A DNA stretch of 64,000 bases from Gammaproteobacteria bacterium (GTDB taxonomy: Bacteria > Pseudomonadota > Gammaproteobacteria > JAKBBU01), in the NCBI GenBank assembly GCA_021773195.1, contig JAJFKN010000008.1:62001-126000 (forward strand). The letters run 5' to 3'. Under the pieces are notes generated by a model, which saw only the letters and a program-made list of their open reading frames with translations, searched no databases and was not told the origin of the DNA. The position numbers were made by a program, and so were the translations under genes. Every line of letters starts with the position of its first letter. The stretch's first letter is position 1. Of this stretch, positions 17,149 through 26,255 are shown piece after piece.

Positions 17149-17694
17149 CTAATTTGATGGCGGTCTGCAGTTCCCATTTTTATTCACCCGTGTCACGATG
17201 ATATCGTAAGCTAAATATTTCATGCCACTGGCTGGTTTTGCTGGGGATCCTGAGCTACCTCCTGGCAAAGGGGTCTTGCCTTGGCCCCTTTTGATGTATG
17301 CACAACAAAAATCACCTGGACCAGGCGGTATATCTGCAGCACCATCACCGTATCTGACATAGGATTCATCGGGTTTGTTCCCATGTAAGCTTACTTTACA
17401 TAGGTGAAATTTATTTTTATCACTTGCCGTTTTAATTTTTATTTTGAAACTTAAATGGTCTTGCCCCGGTAACAAATCAGCGCCCCCGCTATTGTATCCA
17501 TTGGGTTTAAGGCTGTCGGGGAACTTAAAGAAATTGCTCGGATTATAGCTATAAGGATAGATTTTTGGATAGGAACAGTCACCCTGATTAACTCTAATAT
17601 AGTTGTATAGGTATAATTGCATTTGCACACCCACAGCCAAGGCACTGGGGGCGAAGCACAGTAAACTCACAATTATACATAAAGACCGAATCAT
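17149..17694 (-). CDS. Small secreted protein, lone-gene family A
   Basis: A 181-residue precursor with a signal peptide (cleavage after ALA, residue 20). Residues about 101-126 contain F-x3-IKT-x8-LC-x-VS-x3-NK, shared position by position with the secreted protein at 275-757, followed in both by a cysteine-containing strand. A glycine/proline-rich insertion (GGSSGSPAKPASG) lies before the last strand. Five or more cysteines are present, including an adjacent pair. It stands alone between an acetyltransferase gene and bioA. Function unknown. Confidence 0.78.
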   Translation of the reverse strand: MIRSLCIIVSLLCFAPSALAVGVQMQLYLYNYIRVNQGDCSYPKIYPYSYNPSNFFKFPDSLKPNGYNSGGADLLPGQDHLSFKIKIKTASDKNKFHLCKVSLHGNKPDESYVRYGDGAADIPPGPGDFCCAYIKRGQGKTPLPGGSSGSPAKPASGMKYLAYDIIVTRVNKNGNCRPPSN

Positions 17695-17786
17695 AAAGTT
17701 ATCACTAAATTTATTAATATCCTTAAATTTTAGACCATTATGAAATAGTATGGTGGTTCTAATATAACTGACTGTTTTGTATGGAG

Positions 17787-19109
17787 TTATTGGTAGGCCT
17801 GTTGTATGGCTTGGGTGGTAATCTGTTGTAATTCCTTTAAAGTATCATGGGGTATATTTAAGGGGGGGAACCAATAAAGACTGCTTCCTAAGGGACGGAT
17901 GAGTGCGCCTAACTCAGCGGCTTTTTGTGCTACGGCAAATCCTATGCGTGGTTTGTCGGGATGGGGCGCTAAGTCAGCAGCTACAATACCGCCAATCCCC
18001 CGTAGATTGGATAATTTCCCTGTCGCTTGTGATACTTCTCCCATGGCTTGCAACAGTTGGCTCTGCAATTGTTGCACTTGTGCAGTCATATCTTGCATGA
18101 TAGTTAAGGCTTCTAGTGCAACGGCTGCAGCTAAGGCATTGCCAGAATGTGTATGGGAATGCAAAAAATCTCGGCCTGTTCCATAATCCCCATAAAAGCA
18201 ATCGTACATGTTTTGTGACGTTAGCATGACACTTAACGGCAACCAACCTGAAGTGAGGCCCTTAGATAAACATAAAAAATCTGCTGTAATATTTGCATGT
18301 TCACAGGCTAGCTTTTTCCCCGTACGCCATAGGCCCGTCATGATTTCATCGGCAATGATGTGTATCTTGTGGCTCTGTGCCCAAATAACCAAACGCCGTA
18401 AGAAATCCGCACTATAGATACGCATGCCACCAGCACCCTGAGCAATGGGCTCTACGAGAATGGCGGTTAAGCGATGTTGTAGAGGCTCTAGTCGTGGTAA
18501 AGTCTGTTGCCAATGTGTCTCAGCATCAAACCATAAAGGATCTTGATCATGAGCCACATAGGGAATGTTTCGCAATACAGGATAATCCATAAGTAACGGC
18601 TTATAGGGTTCCTTATACAAGCCTAAATCACTGACACTGAGGGTTGCACAGGTTTCACCGTGATAGGCATTTTCCAAACACAAGAATTCACAACGTTGTG
18701 TATCACCTTGGATTTGGCGACTGTGTAGGCTCATTTTCATGGCCATTTCAATGGCGCAAGAACCATCGCTGGCATAGAGTGCTTTGTTTAATGTAGGGGC
18801 CAGTTCACTGAGTTTTTCCGACAAAGCTTCAATGGTGTTATTGGTGGTATTGGCTAATATCACATGTTCAAATCGATTAGCTTGGTTAACTAACGCTTGT
18901 TTTAGTTGGGGGTGATTGTGCCCGAGAGATTTACACCACCAACTGGCAATGCCATCAATGATTTTACGGCCGTCATTCAAGGTGAGATAGGATCCCGAAG
19001 CCGATGCTACTTTTAAGGGCGGGAAGGTTTCTTGATCTTTCATCTGGCTGCAGGGATGCCAAAGGTGTTGAGTTGATTTTCTTTGAGAGGTTTTTTTATG
19101 TGCAATCAT
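17787..19109 (-). CDS. bioA: Adenosylmethionine-8-amino-7-oxononanoate aminotransferase
   Basis: BioA converts KAPA to DAPA in biotin synthesis, with S-adenosylmethionine as the usual amino donor. The frame extends to 19190, but the ATG at 19109, seven bases after AAGGA, gives the normal 440-residue length. Fold type I PLP-enzyme features are clear: SWWCKSLGHNHP near residue 57, the DEIMTGLWRTGK block (PLP-contact Asp), and SKGLTSGWLPLS with the Schiff-base lysine near residue 275. It is divergent from bioBFHCD, with the BirA operator between. Confidence 0.97.
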   Translation of the reverse strand: MIAHKKTSQRKSTQHLWHPCSQMKDQETFPPLKVASASGSYLTLNDGRKIIDGIASWWCKSLGHNHPQLKQALVNQANRFEHVILANTTNNTIEALSEKLSELAPTLNKALYASDGSCAIEMAMKMSLHSRQIQGDTQRCEFLCLENAYHGETCATLSVSDLGLYKEPYKPLLMDYPVLRNIPYVAHDQDPLWFDAETHWQQTLPRLEPLQHRLTAILVEPIAQGAGGMRIYSADFLRRLVIWAQSHKIHIIADEIMTGLWRTGKKLACEHANITADFLCLSKGLTSGWLPLSVMLTSQNMYDCFYGDYGTGRDFLHSHTHSGNALAAAVALEALTIMQDMTAQVQQLQSQLLQAMGEVSQATGKLSNLRGIGGIVAADLAPHPDKPRIGFAVAQKAAELGALIRPLGSSLYWFPPLNIPHDTLKELQQITTQAIQQAYQ

Positions 19110-19121
19110 TAGCCGTTCCTT

Positions 19122-19154
19122 TTGTAAACCCGTTAGCAAAAAAGTGGTTGACAA
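19122..19154 (+). promoter_or_regulatory. BirA (biotin repressor) operator
   Basis: Left arm TTGTAAACC at 19122-19130 and right arm GGTTGACAA at 19146-19154 are separated by 15 bases. This matches the known proteobacterial BirA consensus TTGTAAACC...GGTTTACAA in all but one position. It lies between the divergent bioA and bioB starts and overlaps the bioB -35 element, so biotin-loaded BirA should silence both directions. Confidence 0.92.
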
Positions 19155-19176
19155 TAAAATCATCCTAACAGATAAT
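19148..19176 (+). promoter_or_regulatory. Promoter of bioBFHCD
   Basis: A perfect -35 TTGACA (19148-19153) and a -10 GATAAT (19171-19176) are spaced 17 bp apart. The -35 lies inside the right arm of the BirA operator. The expected start is near 19183, about 30 bases before the bioB ATG. Confidence 0.85.
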
Positions 19177-19211
19177 TTTGCTTCGAACAATGCATAAGGA
19201 TATTTGAATAA

Positions 19212-20159
19212 ATGAATAAAGGAACGGTCAGTTACGCTGATGTAAAAAGATTATTTGAATTACCTTTTTTGCAATTGCAGCACCAAGCACAAAACATCCA
19301 TCGTGAAAATTTCCCTGACAATGAATTACAATTAAGCGTGCTGTGCAGCATTAAGACTGGTCATTGTCCCGAAGATTGTGCTTACTGTCCTCAGAGTGGC
19401 CACTATAAGGTAGACATAAAAACTAACAGTTTATTGGATGTTGAAGAAGTAAGGGAGCGTGCAGAACAAGCCAAAGCTCAAGGCGCAACGCGTTTTTGTA
19501 TGGGCGCTGCGTGGAAATACCCACCGAGAAAAGACTTGCCCAAAGTCTTAGATATGATAGCTGAGGTAAAAGCTTTGGGTTTGGAGACCTGCGTTACATT
19601 GGGCTCACTGAGCGATGAAGACGCTAAGTCATTAAAGGGTGCGGGTTTGGATTACTATAACCATAATTTGGATACGTCACCTGAATACTATAAAAAGATC
19701 ATAACTACACGCAGCTATGAGGAACGCTTGGCAACATTGGATTATGTACAAGAAGCAGGTATGAAAACTTGTTGTGGTGGCATCATTGGTATGGGTGAAA
19801 CTCGCGAAGACCGTATCGGTTTGCTGTTACAATTGGCTAATTTGAAGAAACAACCGGAAAGCGTTCCCATTAATCGACTGATTGCAGTGAAGGGTACGCC
19901 TTTAGGGGATTGTAAGAAACTGGATAACTTTGAGTTTATTCGGGTGATTGCTGTGGCAAGGATACTTATGCCAAAATCCTATGTGCGGATATCAGCGGGG
20001 CGTGATGATATGAGTGAAGAAATGCAGACTCTATGTTTCATCTGTGGCGCAAATTCAATTTTTTTAGGCGATGAATTATTAACAACAAAAAATGTAGCTT
20101 TGGAGAAAGATAGAAATATGATGGGTAAGTTAGACTTGCAAAGTACAAGTGTAGTTTAA
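19212..20159 (+). CDS. bioB: Biotin synthase
   Basis: BioB is the radical-SAM enzyme that inserts sulfur into dethiobiotin. The 315-residue protein has the [4Fe-4S]/SAM motif CPEDCAYC near residues 53-60. The expected further cysteines ([20 protein letters not shown]) and the arginine in [11 protein letters not shown] supply the second cluster's ligands. Length and order are typical. First gene of bioB-F-H-C-D, behind the BirA-controlled promoter. Confidence 0.98.
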   Translation: MNKGTVSYADVKRLFELPFLQLQHQAQNIHRENFPDNELQLSVLCSIKTGHCPEDCAYCPQSGHYKVDIKTNSLLDVEEVRERAEQAKAQGATRFCMGAAWKYPPRKDLPKVLDMIAEVKALGLETCVTLGSLSDEDAKSLKGAGLDYYNHNLDTSPEYYKKIITTRSYEERLATLDYVQEAGMKTCCGGIIGMGETREDRIGLLLQLANLKKQPESVPINRLIAVKGTPLGDCKKLDNFEFIRVIAVARILMPKSYVRISAGRDDMSEEMQTLCFICGANSIFLGDELLTTKNVALEKDRNMMGKLDLQSTSVV

Positions 20160-20161
20160 AT

Positions 20162-21304
20162 ATGATAGATGATACTATTACGAAGAAAATGGCAGGTTAC
20201 CGGTCTAAGCATTTAATAAGAAAACGTGATGCCATAGGGAAGTCAGAGAAAAACATCATTTATTTAAATGAACGGGGATTGTTGAATTTTACTTCTAATG
20301 ATTATTTAGGTATTGCTCATTGTGATGAGGTAAATAGGGCATTAGAAGGCGCACGCTATGGGTTGGGCAGTGGCGCATCGCCCCTAGTTTGCGGTTATAG
20401 TGAAGTTCATCAACAATTAGAACAAGAGTTTGCTGGATTTCTCAAGCGAGATAGCGCTATTTTATTTGGCTCGGGTTATTTGGCTAATATTGGAGTGTTG
20501 TCAGCTTTAGCCAATAGAGACACTACAATTTTCCATGATAGGCTATGCCACGCTTCTTTGATAGATGGTATTTTATTGTCGCGTGCCAGGCATTACCGGT
20601 TTCCTCACAATGATATTCATGCACTGAAATCAAAGCTAACCAATAGCAAAATAACAATGATCATAACGGAGAGTATCTTTAGTATGGAGGGTGATATAAC
20701 ACCCATAGATGATTTGGTAAAATTGTCAAAGTCCAGAGCCACATTATTGGTAGACGATGCCCATGGGATTGGGGTTTTAGGTAAACATGGCGGGGGGATA
20801 ACAGAATACGCAGGCATGAGCCAAGATGATATTCCCATTTTGGTTGTACCATTAGGAAAAGCCCTTGGTAGTTATGGTGCAATTGTTTCTGGTTCATATG
20901 AGGTGATTAATGCCATAAAACAATTAGCCCGCAGCTATATTTACAGTACGGCACTTCCCCCATTAGTGGCTAAAGGTACTTTAGCTGCCTTACATGTATT
21001 GAAGACGCAGGATTGGCGGCGAGAAAAATTACAAGAAAATATTGAGTATTTTCATTCAGCCATTGATAAGGCAGAATTAACTTGTTTACACAGCGATGCA
21101 ACGCCTATTAAATCTATTTTGGTTGGTTGCAATGAAAAAGCCATGATGATTCGCAATAAATTGAAGCATAAAGGGTTATTAATATCTGCCATTCGTCCAC
21201 CCACCGTTCCTGTTAATACAGCTCGTCTTCGTATTTCCTTGAGTGTGTATCACGAAAAGGCTCAGATTAATCACCTTATCAGTGCATTGAGGGAGCATCT
21301 GTGA
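20162..21304 (+). CDS. bioF: 8-amino-7-oxononanoate synthase
   Basis: BioF condenses pimeloyl-ACP with alanine to KAPA, using PLP. The 380-residue protein has the TSNDYLG start motif near residue 41, GSGASPLVCGY near residue 70, VDDAHGIGVLG near residues 197-207 (PLP-binding Asp and His) and the Schiff-base lysine in VPLGKALGSYG near residue 233. It begins two bases after the bioB stop and overlaps bioH by four bases. Confidence 0.97.
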   Translation: MIDDTITKKMAGYRSKHLIRKRDAIGKSEKNIIYLNERGLLNFTSNDYLGIAHCDEVNRALEGARYGLGSGASPLVCGYSEVHQQLEQEFAGFLKRDSAILFGSGYLANIGVLSALANRDTTIFHDRLCHASLIDGILLSRARHYRFPHNDIHALKSKLTNSKITMIITESIFSMEGDITPIDDLVKLSKSRATLLVDDAHGIGVLGKHGGGITEYAGMSQDDIPILVVPLGKALGSYGAIVSGSYEVINAIKQLARSYIYSTALPPLVAKGTLAALHVLKTQDWRREKLQENIEYFHSAIDKAELTCLHSDATPIKSILVGCNEKAMMIRNKLKHKGLLISAIRPPTVPVNTARLRISLSVYHEKAQINHLISALREHL

Positions 21305-22011
21305 AATATCATATCGCATATCTTTCAGGGTTGGGCATACACCCCTCAGTTTTTTACTCTATTATAAAAAATATACCCGGAGGCGCTCAATTGTTGGAGT
21401 ATCCAGATTTATCATGTGCCGATACAGATGATATATTGGGTTATGCTGTGCAAGAGTTAGCTGGATGTATCCTTCATGGCAGTATTATATGTGGTTGGTC
21501 CTTGGGTGGATTGTTAGCTATGAAGATTGCCGAAGAATGCCCGGAAAAGATAAGAGGGGTGATTACTCTGGGAACCACTCCTAAGTTTAAGGCCTCGAAA
21601 GATTGGCCTGGTATTGCTGATGAAGCATTAAATGATTTTCATAAGCAAGCACATTCAGACCTGGGACGATTGAAGAAGACTTTTTCTGCACTTATTGCCT
21701 ATCCCCAAAGGGTGTCCTATCAAAACCCCATACCATTTGATGAAGAAAGTTGGAGTGATGATAAGTTTTTAAGTTACTTAAAAATACTTGCAACAACAGA
21801 TATGCGAGATGCTTGTTTGCAATTAACTGTACCTTGTTTGCATATTTTAGGTGAAAAAGACTCTATTGTACCTGTGAGCATACAACAGGTTTTGTCCAGA
21901 CCAAAGAATTCTGAAGTTAAAGTGATGAAAGATGCAGGGCATTATCTTCCCAGTATGGCGTCAGTATCAGTTGAAATAAAGAGATTTATAGAGGATGTAA
22001 ATGCATATTGA
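21301..22011 (+). CDS. bioH: Pimeloyl-ACP methyl ester esterase (BioH-type)
   Basis: BioH removes the methyl group from pimeloyl-ACP methyl ester, ending the BioC-started synthesis of the pimelate chain. The 236-residue alpha/beta hydrolase has the nucleophile elbow GWSLGG near residues 66-71, an acidic residue in LGEKDSIVP near residue 186, and the catalytic histidine in AGHYLP near residue 213. Its place between bioF and bioC supports the assignment over other hydrolases. It overlaps both neighbours (4 and 11 bases). Confidence 0.92.
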   Translation: MKYHIAYLSGLGIHPSVFYSIIKNIPGGAQLLEYPDLSCADTDDILGYAVQELAGCILHGSIICGWSLGGLLAMKIAEECPEKIRGVITLGTTPKFKASKDWPGIADEALNDFHKQAHSDLGRLKKTFSALIAYPQRVSYQNPIPFDEESWSDDKFLSYLKILATTDMRDACLQLTVPCLHILGEKDSIVPVSIQQVLSRPKNSEVKVMKDAGHYLPSMASVSVEIKRFIEDVNAY

Positions 22012-22780
22012 TAAGTCAAAGGTGCAAAGTGCTTTTTCTAAGTGGGCCTTCAACTATGACCAATTGAATAATGTTCAAATGGCTTCGGGCTTGGCATTAA
22101 TGGCTTTAATCAAAAAACATGTTGAATCATTTAATTGTATTTTGGATTTAGGTTGTGGGACGGGGCAAGTCACTAAAATATTAAAAGAATATATTTTTTA
22201 TCACCGTTTGTATGCCATGGATATTTCGCCTGTTATGACATCCTTGTCAAAACAATGTTTATTAAATAATGAAGGGTGTGTTGTAGGAGATTTTGACAAA
22301 ATGCCTTTTGAAAGTCACAGCATGGATTTGGTGTTTTCTAATATGAGCCTACAATGGAGCTTTGACTATGCAGGTACACTTTCATGCATAGAAGAAATTC
22401 TCACCCCAGGAGGATATTTGGCTATAGCAATTCCTAGCTCACATTGTTTTGATCATTTCAAACTGGCCCTGAATGAAACGGCCTCTCCAAATATTATTAA
22501 TGACTTCCCATCCATAAAAGAACTGCAGGCATCTTTGGGAGGCTTCGATTGTTTAGAGCGAGTGAGTTTGAACTATAGCCACTATTTTGATAATACATTA
22601 TCGTTGTTGAATTCCATAAAAAAAATAGGGGCAGGCAGTTCGAAGAAACCTAGTATACACAGAATAAAAAAATGCCATTTAACCAGATTGGATGAATATT
22701 TTTATAAACAAAAGTGCATGGGCTTTGTCCTTCTTGATTATGAAATTTCATTGTTTTTCTTAAAAAGAAGATGCTCATGA
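22001..22780 (+). CDS. bioC: Malonyl-ACP O-methyltransferase BioC
   Basis: BioC methylates malonyl-ACP (or -CoA) so that the fatty-acid pathway can extend it to a pimeloyl ester. The 259-residue class I methyltransferase has the BioC start (KSKVQSAFSKWAFNYD), the SAM loop LDLGCGTGQVT near residues 47-57, and NMSLQWSFD near residue 109. The C-terminal third is more diverged, as is common for BioC. The start lies inside bioH. Confidence 0.95.
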   Translation: MHIDKSKVQSAFSKWAFNYDQLNNVQMASGLALMALIKKHVESFNCILDLGCGTGQVTKILKEYIFYHRLYAMDISPVMTSLSKQCLLNNEGCVVGDFDKMPFESHSMDLVFSNMSLQWSFDYAGTLSCIEEILTPGGYLAIAIPSSHCFDHFKLALNETASPNIINDFPSIKELQASLGGFDCLERVSLNYSHYFDNTLSLLNSIKKIGAGSSKKPSIHRIKKCHLTRLDEYFYKQKCMGFVLLDYEISLFFLKRRCS

Positions 22781-23475
22781 GCCGTAACCATTGTATATTC
22801 GTAACAGGCACCGATACTGAAGTTGGCAAGACCTATGTGTCCACAGGTTTGTTGCGGGGTTTAAATGCTTTTCATTATGCTACTATTGGACTTAAACCTA
22901 TTTCTGCTGGGTGTGACAGGTATGGGCATAATGATGATGCTTTGCAACTACAGAAAGCCGCCAGTATCAAACTGCCCTATGATGAAGTTAACCCCTTTGC
23001 TTATGCGCGACCCACATCGCCAAATATTGCAGCACAGCTAGATAATCAATACCTTAACGCCAGAAGTATTTATCAACACTTAATTGGTCATGAAGCGGAT
23101 GTCATTATTATTGAAGGTGCAGGGGGTTGGCATGTACCTATTAATGATAATGAAACCCTGGCGGATACCATTAAACCTTTAGATCCTGCAATTATCCTTG
23201 TGGTAGGATTGCGTTTAGGATGTTTGAATCATGCTATTTTGACTCAAGAAAGTATCTTAAGAAATGGTTTGAATATCTTGGGTTGGGTGGGTAACACGCT
23301 TGACGCAAAGATGCCTTACTTGGAAGAGTATATTCAAAGCCTTCATGATTTTATGGGGTCACCTTGTTTAGGCATTCTTGACCGTGAATCTTCGCCGGAA
23401 CTAACAATGGATTTTCAAAGGATTAAATCGAGCGTCGATTTTGTATCCAAAGGCTTAAAAGAAAGGTCCCAATAA
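22777..23475 (+). CDS. bioD: Dethiobiotin synthetase
   Basis: BioD closes the ureido ring of dethiobiotin from DAPA, CO2 and ATP. The ATG at 22777 overlaps the bioC stop (ATGA) and gives a normal start (MSRNHCIFVTGTD); an ATG at 22771 is also in frame. The 232-residue P-loop protein has GTDTEVGKT near residues 11-19, LKPISAG near residue 40 and EGAGGWHVP near residue 113. The last 53 bases overlap the convergent ABC permease gene. Confidence 0.96.
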   Translation: MSRNHCIFVTGTDTEVGKTYVSTGLLRGLNAFHYATIGLKPISAGCDRYGHNDDALQLQKAASIKLPYDEVNPFAYARPTSPNIAAQLDNQYLNARSIYQHLIGHEADVIIIEGAGGWHVPINDNETLADTIKPLDPAIILVVGLRLGCLNHAILTQESILRNGLNILGWVGNTLDAKMPYLEEYIQSLHDFMGSPCLGILDRESSPELTMDFQRIKSSVDFVSKGLKERSQ

Positions 23476-24553
23476 AGAAGCTGAAAAGAGCCAGCAAATA
23501 ATAACGAATATCTTCTAGAGTCGCGTGGCGCACCAGGATTTCAATAAAACTTTGATGGGCCCAATGTAAGGGTGAAAATTCACTGATGGGTTGCATGACC
23601 GTAGGCATCATGTAGGTGGGAACTAAAATGCCGCCGATGGCGGCTAAAATGACGATAATAAAGGGGCCAATGAATGCTGCTTGTTCATAGGTTCGGGTAA
23701 GGCTCCCCACTAAGCTCCCAAAACCGATGGCTGCCAAGGATGCGAATACTCCGATGATTAATACTTGCCATACATGACCAGAGAGATCCAGGGTGGGTAA
23801 ACCAAAAAGGGGCAAGATGAATAGACCTGCCGATAGCATAACCCATAATTGCAGTTGGTTAAGGATGATAAACGCTATAACGCGTCCCAGAGATAAAGAA
23901 AAATTAGAAATGGGTGCTATCTTTAAGCGTTGGAGAACCCCTAATTCGCGTTCACGAACCATCATGCCCGCCAAGGGAATTACCACAAAGAACATGCCGA
24001 AGAGAGACCATGCTGGCACATTTTCCTGTACCACATTGGGTCTTGCAAAGTTGCCACCGATGGTTATGTATTGTGATTTAATGGTGGTTGGTTTGATGAG
24101 TGTGCGCCCCATACGTTGTGACGCGGCTTTTACTTGAATGGTTTGAGTTAAGTATTTGCTGGTTAATTCCAGCTGACCTTTTATGGCATCAGGTACCGTG
24201 GGATCTAAGTAAATGGTTATGGTGTTTTTTTTGTTAAAGTTATAAGGGATAAAGAGTGCTGCTTGGTATTTCCCTTGAGCGACATCGCGACGTGTTGCAC
24301 TTAATTTGTAGCGTTTGTTCGTCACCTTTAAACCATCTAGCTTTTTGATGGCTTTAACAATAGCTTTGCTGTACGGTGTTTTGGCCTGGTTCACTATTAA
24401 CACAGACAATTTCTGAGTATGATTTAAAGCATCGGGTTGGGTGACTGTAATAAAAATCACTAAGCATAAAGGTAATAAGAATAAGATAATCAAACCCACG
24501 CGGTCGCGCAGTAGTAATAATAATTCTTTGATGATGGGTGCGATGAATGGCAT
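23423..24553 (-). CDS. ABC-2 type transporter permease
   Basis: A 376-residue membrane subunit of the YhhJ/YbhR-like ABC-2 family. One helix lies at the N-terminus (about 18-38), followed by a large extracytoplasmic domain (about 45-185) and five helices from about 190 to the end, with the family motif MVRERELGVLQRLK near residue 206. It overlaps the ATPase gene by one base and the end of bioD by 53 bases. It probably exports a drug, lipid or peptide; the substrate is unknown. Confidence 0.93.
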   Translation of the reverse strand: MPFIAPIIKELLLLLRDRVGLIILFLLPLCLVIFITVTQPDALNHTQKLSVLIVNQAKTPYSKAIVKAIKKLDGLKVTNKRYKLSATRRDVAQGKYQAALFIPYNFNKKNTITIYLDPTVPDAIKGQLELTSKYLTQTIQVKAASQRMGRTLIKPTTIKSQYITIGGNFARPNVVQENVPAWSLFGMFFVVIPLAGMMVRERELGVLQRLKIAPISNFSLSLGRVIAFIILNQLQLWVMLSAGLFILPLFGLPTLDLSGHVWQVLIIGVFASLAAIGFGSLVGSLTRTYEQAAFIGPFIIVILAAIGGILVPTYMMPTVMQPISEFSPLHWAHQSFIEILVRHATLEDIRYYLLALFSFFIGTFLLSLWIQNRRSI

Positions 24554-25308
24554 TAGGAAGCATCCCTCAAATGGTGCCCAGTGAGGTGCAAGAATACTTC
24601 ACCTAAATCACTGCAGCCCGGTTGTTGCCGGATAAGATTATCTGGCGTGTCTTCTTCGATGATTTTACCGTGATCCATAATTGCAACGCGACTACACATC
24701 TGTTGGGCTTCTTCTAGATAATGAGTAGTATAAAGTATGGTGGTGCCTTGGTTATTCAATTCTTTTAGTACTTCAAAAATAACATTGCGCGACTGTGGGT
24801 CCACATTGACCGTTGGTTCATCTAGAATCAAGAACTGGGGTTGATGCAATAAACTAATAACTAAGTTAGCTCGACGCTTCATACCGCCGGAATAACTTTT
24901 TATGGGTTTATTAGCAAATTCTTCTAAACAAGCGCAGGCTATGCATTCTTTTATGCGTTGTTTCATCTGCGTGCCACTCAACCCATAAAGCCTTGCGAAG
25001 AAACGCAAGTTTTCTTCAAAGGTGAGGGTTGGGTAAATGGCTAATTCCTGAGGGACTAAACCGATTTTTTGATTAACGGTTTTTATTTCTTGAGGAACCG
25101 GATGACCTAGAATATTCATGTAACCGCGGGATGAATTAATCAAACCACACAAGATAGAAATCAATGTGGTTTTACCACAACCGTTGGGGCCCAGTAAACC
25201 AAAAAACTCACCCGTTTGGATGGTTAGATTTACCCCTTGCAGAGCTTCACGCTTGGCCTTAGGGTAGCGCTTATGAAGGCCTTCAATTTGTATGATTTCG
25301 CTATTCAT
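24553..25308 (-). CDS. ABC transporter ATP-binding protein
   Basis: The ATPase partner of the ABC-2 permease. The 251-residue protein has Walker A GPNGCGKTT near residues 39-47, the Q-loop, signature SYSGGMKRR near residues 138-146, Walker B FLILDEPTVNVDP near 158-170 and the H-loop histidine in YTTHYLEEA. It starts five bases before the outer-membrane protein gene's end, so the three genes read as one transcript. Confidence 0.95.
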   Translation of the reverse strand: MNSEIIQIEGLHKRYPKAKREALQGVNLTIQTGEFFGLLGPNGCGKTTLISILCGLINSSRGYMNILGHPVPQEIKTVNQKIGLVPQELAIYPTLTFEENLRFFARLYGLSGTQMKQRIKECIACACLEEFANKPIKSYSGGMKRRANLVISLLHQPQFLILDEPTVNVDPQSRNVIFEVLKELNNQGTTILYTTHYLEEAQQMCSRVAIMDHGKIIEEDTPDNLIRQQPGCSDLGEVFLHLTGHHLRDAS

Positions 25309-25312
25309 TACA

Positions 25313-26032
25313 CTATAGATTAAATCGGTAAGCTAATCTGAAGTTTAGCGTATAGAGGAACGGAATGTAATAGTAAGCGGGATTATCCACGGATTTCCCA
25401 TAGCCTGCATAATATTGGAAGTTGAATTCGCCCATAATATGTTGAGTAAAATCATAGTTGGCACCCACACCAAACATGGGAGTAAAGCGTCCGATATCGG
25501 CTAAGGTATCAGCTCGGTGAATATAGGCGGGACCTGCTTCAGCATAGGCTCGTACGCCCGTATGACCTACGGGCACCATGAATTTACCTGCTACGGATAT
25601 AGCGTAGGTTTTTGAATTCATGCTACTGATGGGGTAAATACTACCACGGATAAATTTTACTTTGGAGCTGGGAAATCGAATGACATTAGTTTCTACAGCA
25701 AAATATTTATTGATTTCATAACCGCCCACTAAACCCAAAGCCACGCCGCTGCCCTTAGCTGAAGTGGGTGTGGATGCATCAGAGAGGTCATCTTGACTTA
25801 CCAACTCGCTCCAATTGGTATTTCCATAACCGAAAAGGAGGCCTAGATATATGGGGTATTTATAAGGGTTATCATCCTTTTGATCCATATTAACGGCTTT
25901 CTCAGTGTGAGTTGTTTTACTGGTGCTGGGACTTTTACTAGTGCTATTTGCATAAGCATCCAAGGTACTCATGCTGAGTAACAAGCCGATTATCAAGCCG
26001 TATTTCACTCTATTATCCTTGTTAGATCCCAT
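25313..26032 (-). CDS. Outer-membrane beta-barrel protein
   Basis: A 239-residue precursor with an unusually long N-terminus before the signal peptide core (LIIGLLLSMSTLDAYA, cleavage near residue 28). A low-complexity Ser/Thr/Lys linker (about 29-55) is followed by alternating beta strands (YLGLLFGYGNTNW, GVALGLVGGYEINKY, FGVGANYDFTQH, LNFRLAYRFNL) of an OmpA/OmpW-like eight-stranded barrel, without a C-terminal peptidoglycan domain. First gene of the transcript with the ABC exporter. Whether it takes part in export is not shown. Confidence 0.85.
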   Translation of the reverse strand: MGSNKDNRVKYGLIIGLLLSMSTLDAYANSTSKSPSTSKTTHTEKAVNMDQKDDNPYKYPIYLGLLFGYGNTNWSELVSQDDLSDASTPTSAKGSGVALGLVGGYEINKYFAVETNVIRFPSSKVKFIRGSIYPISSMNSKTYAISVAGKFMVPVGHTGVRAYAEAGPAYIHRADTLADIGRFTPMFGVGANYDFTQHIMGEFNFQYYAGYGKSVDNPAYYYIPFLYTLNFRLAYRFNL

Positions 26033-26114
26033 AATATGGATCCTGCATCTTTGCGCAGAATGATATAACGGGCAGGGTTATTCTAATCCTGTAAAATTTC
26101 GTACCTATGGATAT

Positions 26115-26191
26115 TGGCGCCCCGGAGAGGATTCGAACCTCTGACCTATCCCTTAGGAGGGGATTGCGCTATCCAGCTGTGCCACCGGGGC
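26115..26191 (-). tRNA. tRNA-Arg (anticodon CCT)
   Basis: The minus strand folds into a complete cloverleaf of 77 bases including an encoded CCA. The acceptor stem pairs GCCCCGG with CCGGGGC. The anticodon loop is CTCCTAA, giving anticodon CCT, which reads AGG codons. The T-loop is GGTTCGAATCC. It stands alone, with no integrase or repeated attachment site at its 3' end. Confidence 0.97.
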
Positions 26192-26255
26192 AAGCGAATG
26201 GGGCATTCTAACGAAATTCTTGCGAAATGTCAGCTTAAGTTATCCTCCCGAGTGG

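Noticed and set aside
26115-26191. Possible attachment site at the tRNA-Arg 3' end
   Set aside because: No integrase gene and no second copy of the tRNA 3' end were seen on either side.
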